NCBI GenBank assembly: GCA_009837355.1
Contig: VXTR01000068.1
Span: 62,001-126,000 of the forward strand
Direction of reading: 5' to 3'
Source of the DNA: Chloroflexota bacterium
GTDB lineage: Bacteria > Chloroflexota > Dehalococcoidia > Lucifugimonadales > UBA3495
DNA: 64,000 nucleotides
Below the pieces are notes generated by a model. The model was not told the DNA's origin. It saw nothing but the letters and a program-made list of their open reading frames with translations, and did no database searches. The position numbers and the translations under genes were made by a program. This document shows positions 52,489 to 61,683 of the stretch, piece by piece; the stretch's first letter is position 1; each line of letters starts with the position of its first letter.

Positions 52489-53487
52489 TCACACAGTCGG
52501 CAGCCCATAGCCAAGGCCAAACCTATTGAGCAGCCATGCCGAACCCAGCAACCAGGCTTTACGGCCCTTGGACAGCGCCGGCCGGTTGCTGAGTACGTCA
52601 TAATCTTGCCCGCGGATGGCCTCCAGCACCGCAACGCCGCCACGAGTGAACAAGGCTACCGGCAATCGAGCCGGACCATCTAAAGACGCTACCAACGGTG
52701 TGCCCTGACGGAACAATTCCATGGCGACGTCGCATTCGTAGCGCAAAAGTGCCCGGAAAGCGTTGTCAGCTTTTTCGGAAGCGATGCTGTCCTCAGTTAC
52801 GCCGAACCTGTCCCGGTCCGCCGTAGGCAGATAGATGCGTCCCCGGTCACGGTAATCGCGGGCCACGTCCTGCCAGAAATTGGTCAACTGCAAGGCGGTG
52901 CAGGTGCAGTCCGCTAGGCGCTGACGTTCCGAGTCAGAGTATCCGAAAAGATACAGGAAAAGGTGGCCGACCGGGTTGGCGGAGTAAGCGCAATAGTCTA
53001 GAACGTCGTCCAGCGTGGCGAACCGACCGGAACCCTGATCTATACGGTTAGCCTGAATTAGGCGAAGGAAGGGTTCGCGGGGTATATCGAAAACCCTGAC
53101 CGTGTTTTGGATGGCGACTGTGATGGGATGGGACGGTCGGCCGGTGTAGGTGGATTCCAGTTCCGATTGCCACCAGTCAAGCCGTTCCAGGCGATGTTGC
53201 GTAGTCGCGTAGTCGGGGCCCCCATCGGTCGCGGAGGGTTCACCGGCGTGCTCCGGCCTCACTTCATCGCCCAGGTCGTCCACCATCCGGCACCAGGCGT
53301 AGATAGCGTGGACGTGAGGCAGTTTATCCCGAGGCGTAATCCAGCCGCCCACGTTGAAGTTTTCGTAATGACTGCGAGCCAGGTCGGCGCAGTAACGATA
53401 GGCGTCGTCCAGCGGGACGCTTGGCGAACCTGGCGCAACGGTGGATACGGTCGCAGCCGACGGCCCGGTGTCAAAGGTGGTGGACAT
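52489..53487 (-). CDS. hpnC: Hydroxysqualene synthase HpnC
   Basis: 332 aa. Second squalene/phytoene synthase family member: HAIYAWCRMVDDLGDE near residue 65-80 and NFWQDVARDYRDRGRIYLP near 205-223 carry the paired Asp motifs. HpnC converts presqualene diphosphate to hydroxysqualene. It is distinguished from HpnD by position and by its longer N-terminus. Residues 1-25 are Thr/Ser-rich and probably unstructured. Follows the YjbQ-like gene by 30 bases in the same direction. Confidence 0.9.
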   Translation of the reverse strand: MSTTFDTGPSAATVSTVAPGSPSVPLDDAYRYCADLARSHYENFNVGGWITPRDKLPHVHAIYAWCRMVDDLGDEVRPEHAGEPSATDGGPDYATTQHRLERLDWWQSELESTYTGRPSHPITVAIQNTVRVFDIPREPFLRLIQANRIDQGSGRFATLDDVLDYCAYSANPVGHLFLYLFGYSDSERQRLADCTCTALQLTNFWQDVARDYRDRGRIYLPTADRDRFGVTEDSIASEKADNAFRALLRYECDVAMELFRQGTPLVASLDGPARLPVALFTRGGVAVLEAIRGQDYDVLSNRPALSKGRKAWLLGSAWLLNRFGLGYGLPTV

Positions 53488-53517
53488 GATGCACCCGGGT
53501 TTAATGGACTGGCGGCG

Positions 53518-53961
53518 CTAATCTCCGACGATTTGCACCATCACTTCGCGAGGCCGAGGATGGTCCAACTCGATGAAAAAGATACTCTGCCACTGGCCGA
53601 AAGGTATTTTGCCGTCGATCAGCGGGATAGTTTCACTGCAGCCGAGCATCAGGTGCTGGAGATGGGCATGGCCGTTAGGGGACTCGTCCTCGGTCATGTT
53701 CACCGTGCGGATGGAGAAGTCATTGTGGCGGTAATACGCGTCGCGGGGGGCGATGCGCTCTAGGAACTCGGCCATGTCCTCAATCAGCAACGGTTCGTTT
53801 TCGTTGATTTTCACCGCCGCGGTGGTGTGCCTCGAGTACACCAGAACGAGGCCGTTGCTGACCTTGGACTCGGCCACACACCCCTTCACCCAGTCGGTGA
53901 TGTCAATCAACTGCGGGGCGTCTTTGGTATCGACTTTGAGGGAGAAATTTTTGACTTTCAT
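53518..53961 (-). CDS. YjbQ/UPF0047 family protein
   Basis: 147 aa from the ATG at 53961. Family pattern: VLVYSRHTTAAVKINENEPLLIEDM near residue 42, YRHNDFSIRTVNMTEDESPNGHAHLQHLMLG near 78, and GQWQSIFFIELDHPRPREV at the end, with the SRHTTA and GHAH histidines conserved. Members have weak thiamin phosphate synthase activity; their main role is unclear. It overlaps the end of the squalene-hopene cyclase ORF by 59 bases on the same strand. Its place inside a hopanoid operon is unusual. Confidence 0.88.
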   Translation of the reverse strand: MKVKNFSLKVDTKDAPQLIDITDWVKGCVAESKVSNGLVLVYSRHTTAAVKINENEPLLIEDMAEFLERIAPRDAYYRHNDFSIRTVNMTEDESPNGHAHLQHLMLGCSETIPLIDGKIPFGQWQSIFFIELDHPRPREVMVQIVGD

Positions 53962-56047
53962 AAGTGGCACTTTGACTACATGGCTGTGGTTCGGTGTAAA
54001 TCCGGTTACGGTAGCGGGCCAAGGCCAGCAAGGGCCAAGTGTTACGGTACAGATGGTAATTTATCATAAACCCAGCGGATAATTCCATGCCTTGGAATCC
54101 GCGTTCGCCGGGCTTGGGCACCCGGCTCACCCTTTCGCCTTTGATGTATCCGGGGAACCCTGTGCCCGTGAAGTACGGTTCTTCCCAATGCCCATCGGGC
54201 TGTTGGGTTCGCAGCAGATAGTCAACGCTGCGGTGGGCGGCCGGATGGTCGCCGTCGCCGGCGGCTATGAGAGCCATAAGAGCCCACGCGGTCTGCGAAG
54301 CGGTGCTCGGACCGACACCGTGCTGCTCGATGTCAACGTAGGAAGCGCAGGATTCGCCCCAACCCCCGTCGTCATTCTGATGGTCCAGTAGCCATTGAAC
54401 GGCGCGGCGCACATAGGGCTGTTTCATGTCCTCACCAATTGCTTCCAGCGCCGGTAGAACTGCGCCAAGGCCATAGACATAGTTGACGCCCCAGCGCCCG
54501 AACCAACTGCCGTTGTCCTCCTGCTCGAAACGGAGGTATCGGTAAGCAGATTGCAGGGATTCGGTGTTGATCTTGTAGCCCAGCTTGCCGTACATTTCCA
54601 GCACATGGGCGGTGACGTCGGCGCTGGAAGGGTCCAGGACTTCTCCGAAATCGCTAAAGGTCAGAGCGGTTACGTAGGCATGATTGTTGTTCTTGTCGAA
54701 AGAGGCCCAGCCACCATCCCTGTTTTGCATTCCGGTTACCCAGTCCAGAGCGCGGTCAATGGCCTGTTGGCGCAGAAAGTCTTTGTCGTCAGGCAGTTTC
54801 CCCAGGCGCAGGGCCAGTACCACCTCAGCGGTGTCGTCAATGTCAGGGTAACAGTTGTTGTGAAACTCGAACGCCCACCCGCCGGGTTGGAGCTGGCGCG
54901 CCTGCACCTGCCAGTCTCCGCCAACCAGAATCTGTTTGTCCACCAGCCAGTTAGTAGCGGACGCAAGCATGGGGTCATCGGTAGAGACGCCGCTCTCGGC
55001 CAGAGCCTGCACTACCAAGCAAGTATCCCAAACGGGGGAGATGCAGCCCTGAATTGTCCAGCGATCGTCTTTCTGGATGCCGAACCCGTCGAGTCCGTGG
55101 AAACCTCGCTTGATTGCCGGGTGATCATTGGGAAAGCCGCAGATGCTGAGGGCAATCAAGCTGTACACCCAGGGAGGCTGAATACCACCCCAACTGCCGT
55201 CGTCCTCCTGGTGTTCCAGAATCCAGCGGATTGCCCTTTTCTCGGCGGCTTTGGTCAAGGGATTGAATTTCTTGACGCGGTAATAGATTTTCCCTAGGGT
55301 TTCGTCGATGATGTGCATCAACCTGGGCAATGTAAAGCCCGGTGGCTTGGGAAGGGTGTAGTCGGTGCCGGCACGGCCGTTGGGGAGCAATTCGTCGATG
55401 GCCTGTTCAGGCGGTATTGGTCGCACCGGGCGCTTGGAAAGTACGATGGACAAGGGCACTATGCAGCCGCGGGCCCAGCTGGCAAAACGGTAGATGCTGA
55501 GCGGCGCCCAATCGGGCAAAAGCATCATTTCGGTGGGGAGACGAGGCGTACCCTCCCAATCCCATTGGCCGAAAAGAGCAAACCAGATACGAGTGAACAC
55601 GCGCACCCTCGGCAAGCCTCCCCGTTGCAGGATAAACTCCCTGGCGCGACTCATAGCGTCGGATTCGGGGTCTTCCCCGCATAGTTTCAGGGCAAAGTAA
55701 CACTCCACGGAGGTGGACAAGTCACCAGGAGCGCCGTAATAGATGGACCAGGAGCCGTCGGCGAGCTGCTTGCTGAGCAGGTAGTTGACGATGTGCCGTT
55801 CCCGCTCCGGATTGTGGTGGCCCAGGAAGCGGGACAGCATAACGTACTCCGCCTCCATGGTGTTGTTGGATTCCAGTTCGCCCCACCAGTAGCCCAAGTC
55901 GCTTTGAATGCCGCGGAAGTAGCCGTGCAGCTTCGAGATAGCGCCGTCAACCGCTGCTTGTGAAGGGACAGCTCCGGACGATTCGACATCACGCCGTATT
56001 TTTGTGGAACGCAGCATAATCTCTTTTATCCAGGGTGATTGACTCAC
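53903..56047 (-). CDS. shc: Squalene-hopene cyclase
   Basis: 714 aa, GTG start overlapping the hpnA stop as GTGA. The catalytic DxDD motif is D402-I-D-D405 in PDIDDTAEV, followed by several QW repeats such as QNRDGGWASF and QNDDGGWGES. These mark class II triterpene cyclases, which convert squalene to hopene and hopanol on the membrane. The conserved C-terminal NYHLYRNTWPLLALARYR is followed by about 30 extra residues, rich in Gln and Ser, that overlap the start of the YjbQ-like gene. The tail is probably not structured. Confidence 0.94.
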   Translation of the reverse strand: MSQSPWIKEIMLRSTKIRRDVESSGAVPSQAAVDGAISKLHGYFRGIQSDLGYWWGELESNNTMEAEYVMLSRFLGHHNPERERHIVNYLLSKQLADGSWSIYYGAPGDLSTSVECYFALKLCGEDPESDAMSRAREFILQRGGLPRVRVFTRIWFALFGQWDWEGTPRLPTEMMLLPDWAPLSIYRFASWARGCIVPLSIVLSKRPVRPIPPEQAIDELLPNGRAGTDYTLPKPPGFTLPRLMHIIDETLGKIYYRVKKFNPLTKAAEKRAIRWILEHQEDDGSWGGIQPPWVYSLIALSICGFPNDHPAIKRGFHGLDGFGIQKDDRWTIQGCISPVWDTCLVVQALAESGVSTDDPMLASATNWLVDKQILVGGDWQVQARQLQPGGWAFEFHNNCYPDIDDTAEVVLALRLGKLPDDKDFLRQQAIDRALDWVTGMQNRDGGWASFDKNNNHAYVTALTFSDFGEVLDPSSADVTAHVLEMYGKLGYKINTESLQSAYRYLRFEQEDNGSWFGRWGVNYVYGLGAVLPALEAIGEDMKQPYVRRAVQWLLDHQNDDGGWGESCASYVDIEQHGVGPSTASQTAWALMALIAAGDGDHPAAHRSVDYLLRTQQPDGHWEEPYFTGTGFPGYIKGERVSRVPKPGERGFQGMELSAGFMINYHLYRNTWPLLALARYRNRIYTEPQPCSQSATYESQKFLPQSRYQRRPAVD

Positions 56048-57060
56048 CGACGGTTTCGCAGATAGCCGTGGTCGGTAAACCAGCGGACCGCTTTTTCCAG
56101 CGCAGTTTCCACAGGGCTCTGGGGCAAACCCAACTCGCCAACTGCCTTTTGGCTGCTGACATACATGGGATGGCGGGCGATTTTGACGACTTCAATCGGG
56201 ATGGCGGGATGGCGATGCAATATGCCGCTTTCAAGCCATTGGTCGCAGTAGGCTAGGCCGGTGATGAACCAGAAGGGGAAACGTAGGCGCGGGACACGCC
56301 GGCCCGTGATGGCGGCGAGCATTCCGAATACTTCGCTCAGGGTCAAATTGCGGTGCCCCAGAATATAGCGCTCGCCGGGCCTGCCGCGTTCCATGGCGAG
56401 GATATGGCCCTGGGCGACGTCAGAGACGTCCACCAAGTTCATGCCGGTGTCCAAATAGCCTGGAATGCGTCCCCGGGCAAAGTCCAGGGGAATGCGGCCC
56501 GTCGGTGTGGGTTTGACGTCCCACTTGCCCACCGGGGCGCAGGGATTCACTACCACAACTTCCAAATCGTCATCGTTAGCAGCTAAAGCCAACCGCTCGG
56601 CCTGATACTTGGACTGCTTGTAATGTCCAATGAGATGAGACGCGTCAGGCGGCATGCCTTCATCGCCCAATTTTCCTTGGGGATGCCCCGCGCCGGTTGC
56701 GGGCAGGCCAATGGTGGAAACCGAACTGGTGAACACCACGCGGCGCACCCCGGCCTGACGCACGGCGTCCAGCAGGTTGCGAGTCCCGTCAACGTTGGCC
56801 TGGTAAATCAGGGAGGGATTGGAAGTCCAGAAAGCGTAAGTGGCGGCGCAGTGGTACACGGCGTCGCAACCGGAGACGGCGCGGCGCAGTGAGTCTGCGT
56901 CGAGCAGGTCTCCAATAACCTGTGCGACGCTAGTGCCACGGATTGCCAGGTCGTTGGCTCCCCTACGAACCAGAGCGCGCACATCATCGCCTCGGGCAGC
57001 CAGAGCGCGGGTTAGATTGCCGCCGATGAATCCGGTAGCTCCCGTCACCAGTACCGTCAT
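56044..57060 (-). CDS. hpnA: Hopanoid-associated sugar epimerase HpnA
   Basis: 338 aa, ATG overlapping the hpnG stop as ATGA. Extended SDR with VLVTGATGFIGGNLTRALAARG (residues 3-24), VVFTSSVSTIG near 110 and the catalytic YKQSKYQAER near 146-155. HpnA-like proteins are found in hopanoid clusters and are thought to act on the sugar part of the side chain, though the step is not fully proved. Family position and neighbours agree. Confidence 0.9.
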   Translation of the reverse strand: MTVLVTGATGFIGGNLTRALAARGDDVRALVRRGANDLAIRGTSVAQVIGDLLDADSLRRAVSGCDAVYHCAATYAFWTSNPSLIYQANVDGTRNLLDAVRQAGVRRVVFTSSVSTIGLPATGAGHPQGKLGDEGMPPDASHLIGHYKQSKYQAERLALAANDDDLEVVVVNPCAPVGKWDVKPTPTGRIPLDFARGRIPGYLDTGMNLVDVSDVAQGHILAMERGRPGERYILGHRNLTLSEVFGMLAAITGRRVPRLRFPFWFITGLAYCDQWLESGILHRHPAIPIEVVKIARHPMYVSSQKAVGELGLPQSPVETALEKAVRWFTDHGYLRNRR

Positions 57061-57758
57061 GGCGGAACCTCTCTTGGAATCGGCTGCGCCACAGCTAGAG
57101 CGTCAATTGTGTCCAGAACGCAGCGGGTCAAGTTGCGGCACGCAGAACGGGATTGCATGGCGAGTTTCAAGAGCGTGGGCAGCCGGCCTGGCCGAATGAC
57201 GGCGTTCAGTACAACGCGAGCCGGCCGGACATCCGTGGCTGTCAGGTGCTCGGGCAGAGACTGGTCGGCAGTATCCAGTACAGCGCGGACTGACGCGAAA
57301 GGCACGCCGGCCGCCGCCGCCGCCGATGCAGCCCAATAATCTTCCATGTTAACGGACGCAATGCCGGCAGAGCGACGCAGTTCCGCTTTGGTCGCCGGGC
57401 CGGCGATGCTGCCTACGGTTAGCGACGGCTCGTCGGAGACGTTGACGCCTTGGCTACGAGCGCTGGCGAACATAGCCGAGGACAGCTCGGCGTCGGCGAA
57501 GATGGAGTTGTTTTCGCCGAGGCGGAAAGAAGCGGCGACGTGCAGGTCGCCCGTCCTCAGGCCGGGATCGGCGCTCCCGCAGAAGCCAGCCATTATCACG
57601 GCTTTCGGGCGGACCTGCGCAATGGGGACAAAACCGGTAATCGTTGCCGTTTTGCCAATGCCGGTGACGTAAAAGCACAGTCCACGACTTTCAGGGTCGC
57701 GGATGGCCCGACGGATGCCGGACAGCTCCGTCGCCATGGGTGCTGCTATGGCAAGCAT
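57057..57758 (-). CDS. hpnG: Nucleoside phosphorylase-like HpnG
   Basis: 233 aa from the ATG at 57758 (an in-frame GTG at 57764 is an alternative). MLAIAAPMATELSGIRRAI at the start, YVTGIGKTATITGFVPIAQ near residue 30-48, and ASVNMEDYWAASAAAAAGVPFASVRAVLDTAD near 137-168 match MTA/SAH nucleosidase-like phosphorylases. In hopanoid clusters HpnG removes adenine from adenosylhopane to give ribosylhopane. It sits directly after hpnH with one to eight bases between, and before hpnA. Confidence 0.9.
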   Translation of the reverse strand: MLAIAAPMATELSGIRRAIRDPESRGLCFYVTGIGKTATITGFVPIAQVRPKAVIMAGFCGSADPGLRTGDLHVAASFRLGENNSIFADAELSSAMFASARSQGVNVSDEPSLTVGSIAGPATKAELRRSAGIASVNMEDYWAASAAAAAGVPFASVRAVLDTADQSLPEHLTATDVRPARVVLNAVIRPGRLPTLLKLAMQSRSACRNLTRCVLDTIDALAVAQPIPREVPP

Positions 57759-57765
57759 AGGCACG

Positions 57766-58857
57766 CTACCCCACGCTGATACCGCCTTTATGGGCCGCTC
57801 CAGACTTGATGAAAGTTACCCACTCCCTGGGTTTGCCGATGGCGTTGAAAATCGTGGCTGATTCAAAGCCGCAGTGCATCATGCAGTTGTTGCAGCGAGG
57901 GTCGCGGCCAACACCATATTTTTCATCCCAGAGTTCAGGCTCGTAAAGTTCGTTGAAGTTTTCGGTGTGCTCGTCGGCTAGGGGGTAACAGGGTTTGCGC
58001 CAGCCCATGACGGTATAGGTAGGATTCGACCAGGCGGTGCACTGGTACTCCCGGTCGCCACGCAAGAAATTGAGGTAAAGGGGGTTGTTATAGAACCGCA
58101 TACCGTCCATCCGAGTGGGATCCAGCAGGTTGCGGAAAACGTTGCGAGATTCCTGGCGGGTGAGGAACAAGTCCTGGTCCGGCGCGTCCTCAAAGTCGTA
58201 GCCGGGGGAAATCATGGAGCCCTCCACACCTAGGTCGCTGACGTAGCGGAACATTTCGCGCAGGTCTTCAACGTCGCTGTTGCGGAACACAGTGGTGTTG
58301 GTGCAGACACGATAGCCTCGGTCTATGGCCATGCGGATGCCATCCGTGGCGCGCTTGAAAACGCCAGCGCGGGCTACCGATTCGTCATGCTTGGCCTCCA
58401 TGCCGTCCATGTGGATGACCCAGCAGAAATACTTGGAAGGCGGGACTTTGTCCAGCATCCGAGGCAGAAGCAGGGCGTTGGTACAGCAATAGACGAAGTA
58501 TTTTTGCTCCACCAGGGTGTTGATGATTTTGTCGATGTGGGGGTGAATGGTAGGTTCGCCTCCAGCAATGGAGACGATGGGCGCGCCGGAGTTGTGCACG
58601 GCGGCCAGTGCTTCTTCCACAGGCATCATCTTGTCCAGTACGCCGCGGTACTCGCGAATGCGGCCGCAACCGATGCAGGCCAGGTTGCACATCTCCAAGG
58701 GTTCAAGCATAGTTACCAGCGGAAAGCGCTTGCGACCGCGAAGCCGGTTTTTGAGGATGTACCAGCCCATGCGCAGGCCCAGTTCCATGGGGCGTTTGGC
58801 AGGGGACGTTTGGCCTGCCTCGATGGCAGCTGGGGGGTCGGTATGAGTCTGAACCAT
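57766..58857 (-). CDS. hpnH: Adenosylhopane synthase HpnH (radical SAM)
   Basis: 363 aa from the ATG at 58857, with GGAG upstream. The radical SAM cluster motif CNLACIGC has C57, C61 and C64, followed by VSIAGGEPTIHP, the glycine-rich SAM segment. The C-terminal CNNCMMHCGFES has further cysteines, typical of HpnH. It adds a 5'-deoxyadenosyl radical to diploptene to form adenosylhopane. It lies 37 bases after the polyprenyl synthase gene on the same strand. Confidence 0.94.
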   Translation of the reverse strand: MVQTHTDPPAAIEAGQTSPAKRPMELGLRMGWYILKNRLRGRKRFPLVTMLEPLEMCNLACIGCGRIREYRGVLDKMMPVEEALAAVHNSGAPIVSIAGGEPTIHPHIDKIINTLVEQKYFVYCCTNALLLPRMLDKVPPSKYFCWVIHMDGMEAKHDESVARAGVFKRATDGIRMAIDRGYRVCTNTTVFRNSDVEDLREMFRYVSDLGVEGSMISPGYDFEDAPDQDLFLTRQESRNVFRNLLDPTRMDGMRFYNNPLYLNFLRGDREYQCTAWSNPTYTVMGWRKPCYPLADEHTENFNELYEPELWDEKYGVGRDPRCNNCMMHCGFESATIFNAIGKPREWVTFIKSGAAHKGGISVG

Positions 58858-58894
58858 GGCTATAGTCTCCGAAAGTATGAGCGTGGCCGGTAAG

Positions 58895-60004
58895 TCAGAA
58901 CAGGCGGTAGGCCATGAAGTCAATTAACTGACCGGCATCGTCGGCAGCCCACGGTGGCAATTCCAAGGTGGACAGGGCGGCGCGGGCTTCCTGGGCAGTG
59001 ATTTCGGTGAGATAGTCGGTCTGGGCGGCGGCCCCGATGTCATCCAGAATGTCGAGAACGCGGTCAACATTGCCTTCGTCGAGGGTTTCCTGACTGTAGA
59101 GTCTGAGGAGTTCGTTACGGTTGGCGCCGTCGGCCTGCTGAAAAGCGTAGACGATAGGATAGCTCTTTTTGCGTTGCACAATGTCGCTGTCGGTGGATTT
59201 GCCGGTAATTGCCTCGTCACCCCAGATTCCCAAGTAGTCATCGCGAATTTGGAACAGCCTCCCGATAGCGCGTCCGAATCTGGCGACGCCGTCGATGGTG
59301 TCGGCCTCGTGGGTGGCGACGGTGGCGCCGATTACCAAGCTGCTGCGGATAAGGGCCCCTGTCTTCAAGGCTATCATATCCAGGTATTCATCGGTTCCGA
59401 TTGTTTCCCGCTGCTCGAATTGCAAGTCTCGGCACTGGCCTTCAATCATCTCAACGTAGCTTTGGGTGAGCAACTGGGAGACGCGCACGGCGGTATCAGA
59501 GGCAACAGCGCCGTCGCAATGCAGGATGGCTAAGTCGCCCAAGGACTGCATAGCATCGCCGGCCACGAGAGCTCGAGGAGTTCCCCACAAGGCCCATACG
59601 GTGGGCTGGTGTCGTCGTTCCAAGCCCTGATCCTGGATGTCGTCGTGTACCAGGGAAAAGTTGTGAATCAATTCCAGGGCTGCGGCAGCCGGTGCAGCAT
59701 GAGCCGGTTCTCCCCGCAGGGCGTCACACGCGAACATACATAGGGTAGGGCGAAGGGCCTTACCCTGAGACGCCGGAGTGGGGGAAGGAACGCCGTCGTG
59801 GTCGGACCAACCGAGATGGTAGCGCAGCAGAATGTTAACGGGATGCCACTGCAGGGCAGGCACGGCATCAGCCAGCGCGGCTTCCAGATGCTCACGATAG
59901 CGGTCAAACATAGGCGGCAAAACCGGCCCGGCCTCTGCCGAGCCACCATTTGTCCGCGGGCTGGATTGACGAACTTCTACTGAACCTGTTGGTGTGGTGC
60001 CCAT
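58895..60004 (-). CDS. Polyprenyl (farnesyl/geranylgeranyl) diphosphate synthase
   Basis: 369 aa. First Asp-rich motif LVHDDIQD with D121, D122 and D125, second FQIRDDYLGIWGD near 236-248, plus GKALRPTLC (near 81-89). These define trans-isoprenyl diphosphate synthases. It is the first gene of the hopanoid operon, so farnesyl diphosphate is the likely product. Chain length cannot be fixed from sequence alone. The first 30 residues are polar and the ribosome site is weak, so the start may lie further in. Confidence 0.9.
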   Translation of the reverse strand: MGTTPTGSVEVRQSSPRTNGGSAEAGPVLPPMFDRYREHLEAALADAVPALQWHPVNILLRYHLGWSDHDGVPSPTPASQGKALRPTLCMFACDALRGEPAHAAPAAAALELIHNFSLVHDDIQDQGLERRHQPTVWALWGTPRALVAGDAMQSLGDLAILHCDGAVASDTAVRVSQLLTQSYVEMIEGQCRDLQFEQRETIGTDEYLDMIALKTGALIRSSLVIGATVATHEADTIDGVARFGRAIGRLFQIRDDYLGIWGDEAITGKSTDSDIVQRKKSYPIVYAFQQADGANRNELLRLYSQETLDEGNVDRVLDILDDIGAAAQTDYLTEITAQEARAALSTLELPPWAADDAGQLIDFMAYRLF

Positions 60005-60142
60005 TGGGTTAGACTGCCGAGCGGTGAGGATAGGAGGTCAGCGCGGCGCGCCGTGGTCGAACGGGGCGATTTATTCCAACAGGGCAGAATGTAACGAACT
60101 GCGGTATGGCTGTCAAGCGCTGGGACCCATGGGTCAAGCCCA

Positions 60143-61243
60143 CTAAGCGCTGAGATACGCCTGGCAAACGCGTGCCCCGTCCATTATTTCGCTGATGCGG
60201 GCGGTTTCGCGGGTGGTGTGAAAGTCACGGACGCCAATGCCTACAACCATAGCGGCGATGCCGTGCTCGAAGAAGACGTTGGCGTCGGAACCGCCGCCGG
60301 TCGTTTCCATTGATGGCGTCAGGCCAACGGCAGTAACGGCTTTCGCGATGTCGTCAAGGGCCGGGTGCCCGTCGCCAACCTGATAGGCCTGGTATTGGTT
60401 CCAGATATTCAGGTCGATTGTCGCCTGGGGATACAAGGCGGCGACCTGGTCGAAGGCGCGGCGGATTTCGTCGGTGTAGTTCTCCAGCTTGGCTTGGTTC
60501 CTGGAGCGCAACTCGCCGTCCATATAAGCCGACTCCGGCACAATGTTGCGCTTCAGGCCGCCGTTAAGCACCCCGATGTTACTGGTGGTTTCGTCGTCAA
60601 TTCGGCCCAGGGGCAGGCGAGTCAGAATGTTGGCGGCCACCAGCAGGGCGGAAGTGCCATTCTCCGGCTCCAGGCCGGCGTGAGCGGCAACGCCGGTTAC
60701 GTGGCACTGAACGATGTTCTGGGCCGGCGCGCTGACACAGATGCGGCTGACCGGCCCCTCGCCGTCGAACACCATGCCGCTCTTTGCATTGATCAGCGAG
60801 AAATCCAGGTTGCGCGCGCCGTTGAGTCCGCCTTCCTCGGCCCGGGAGAACACCACCTGCACGGAGCGGCGCGGGCCGCCGTCCTCAATGGCGGAGGTCA
60901 AACCTTCCAGCGCGATGGCAAGGCCGGCTTTGCAGTCGCCGCCCAGAATTGTGGTTCCATCGGAACGCAGGACTTCGCCATCGGCGTCCAGCGTAGGTTT
61001 GATGCCCCGGCCCGGCTCCACGGTATCCATGTGGGCGGAGAGCATTACCGGAGTTTCGCCGGCGTGGTCGTTGCTGCCGGGTAGAGTGGCGACCAGGTTT
61101 CCGTAGTCATCATGGCGGACGGTTGCACCAAGATCGGCGAGACGAGCAGAGAGATGAACGTCGATGGCGTCCTCTTCTCCAGTAGGGCTGTCGATTTTGA
61201 TGAGGTCAATAAGGGTTTGGGTAAGGCGCTGTCGGTCAGGCAT
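60143..61243 (-). CDS. M20-family peptidase (PepT-like)
   Basis: 366 aa from the ATG at 61243; a longer open frame has no ribosome site. Zinc ligands in VMLSAHMDTVEPGRG (H71, D73), ILGGDCKAGLAI (D103) and VVFSRAEEGGLNGA (catalytic Glu pair near 136), and a terminal GIGVRDFHTTRE with the last His. This is clan MH, M20 family, near tripeptidase T or acetylornithine deacetylase relatives. It likely removes an amino acid or acyl group. Divergent from moaD across 157 bases. Confidence 0.9.
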   Translation of the reverse strand: MPDRQRLTQTLIDLIKIDSPTGEEDAIDVHLSARLADLGATVRHDDYGNLVATLPGSNDHAGETPVMLSAHMDTVEPGRGIKPTLDADGEVLRSDGTTILGGDCKAGLAIALEGLTSAIEDGGPRRSVQVVFSRAEEGGLNGARNLDFSLINAKSGMVFDGEGPVSRICVSAPAQNIVQCHVTGVAAHAGLEPENGTSALLVAANILTRLPLGRIDDETTSNIGVLNGGLKRNIVPESAYMDGELRSRNQAKLENYTDEIRRAFDQVAALYPQATIDLNIWNQYQAYQVGDGHPALDDIAKAVTAVGLTPSMETTGGGSDANVFFEHGIAAMVVGIGVRDFHTTRETARISEIMDGARVCQAYLSA

Positions 61244-61361
61244 ACGGAAGGCTCCTGGCTGCATTAGGATGGCAGTGGTGGGTTGCCTGAAATGATACAC
61301 TAGCCGAAGCATACTGAAAGCAAAGTAGCGTGCTGCTTGTTCTGACAGTAGCTTCGCCACG

Positions 61362-61391
61362 TTGACACCGCCGCCATTGCCCGCCCATAAT
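61362..61391 (+). promoter_or_regulatory. moaD promoter giving a leaderless or nearly leaderless mRNA
   Basis: TTGACA (61362-61367) and CATAAT (61386-61391) with an 18-base spacer. The -10 ends only 9 bases before the moaD ATG at 61401, so transcription would start within about three bases of the codon. No ribosome site lies before that ATG. Confidence 0.6.
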
Positions 61392-61400
61392 TACGTCACT

Positions 61401-61652
61401 ATGCGTTTTAACGTTCGGCTGTTTGCGTTATACCGAGAGCGGGCGGGTGCCTCTGTGGTTTCCGTAGAGTTGCCACCAGGTGCATCCGCGGGCGATTTGA
61501 CGACGGCAGTACGTGGAGATTACCCTCAGTTAGCGCCGCCGGAGGTTCGCATCGTGGTGGCGGTGAACGCCGAGTACGCTGATGACGACCAGTTGCTGCA
61601 GCCCGGCGACGAGGTTTGCCTGATACCTCCCGTCAGCGGAGGGCGATGTTAG
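61401..61652 (+). CDS. moaD: MoaD/ThiS-family sulfur carrier
   Basis: 83 aa from the ATG at 61401. Ubiquitin-like fold marks: VRLFALYRERAGAS at the start, a VNAEYADDDQLLQPGDEVCLIPPVSGG end. The Gly-Gly that is activated and thiocarboxylated is here followed by two more residues, Arg and Cys, before the stop. It supplies sulfur to molybdopterin synthase together with MoaE, whose gene lies 31 bases downstream. The extra tail is odd, since a terminal glycine is needed for adenylation. Confidence 0.85.
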   Translation: MRFNVRLFALYRERAGASVVSVELPPGASAGDLTTAVRGDYPQLAPPEVRIVVAVNAEYADDDQLLQPGDEVCLIPPVSGGRC

Positions 61653-61683
61653 CGCCGGACCCCAAATCAAGAGGTTTCTGACG

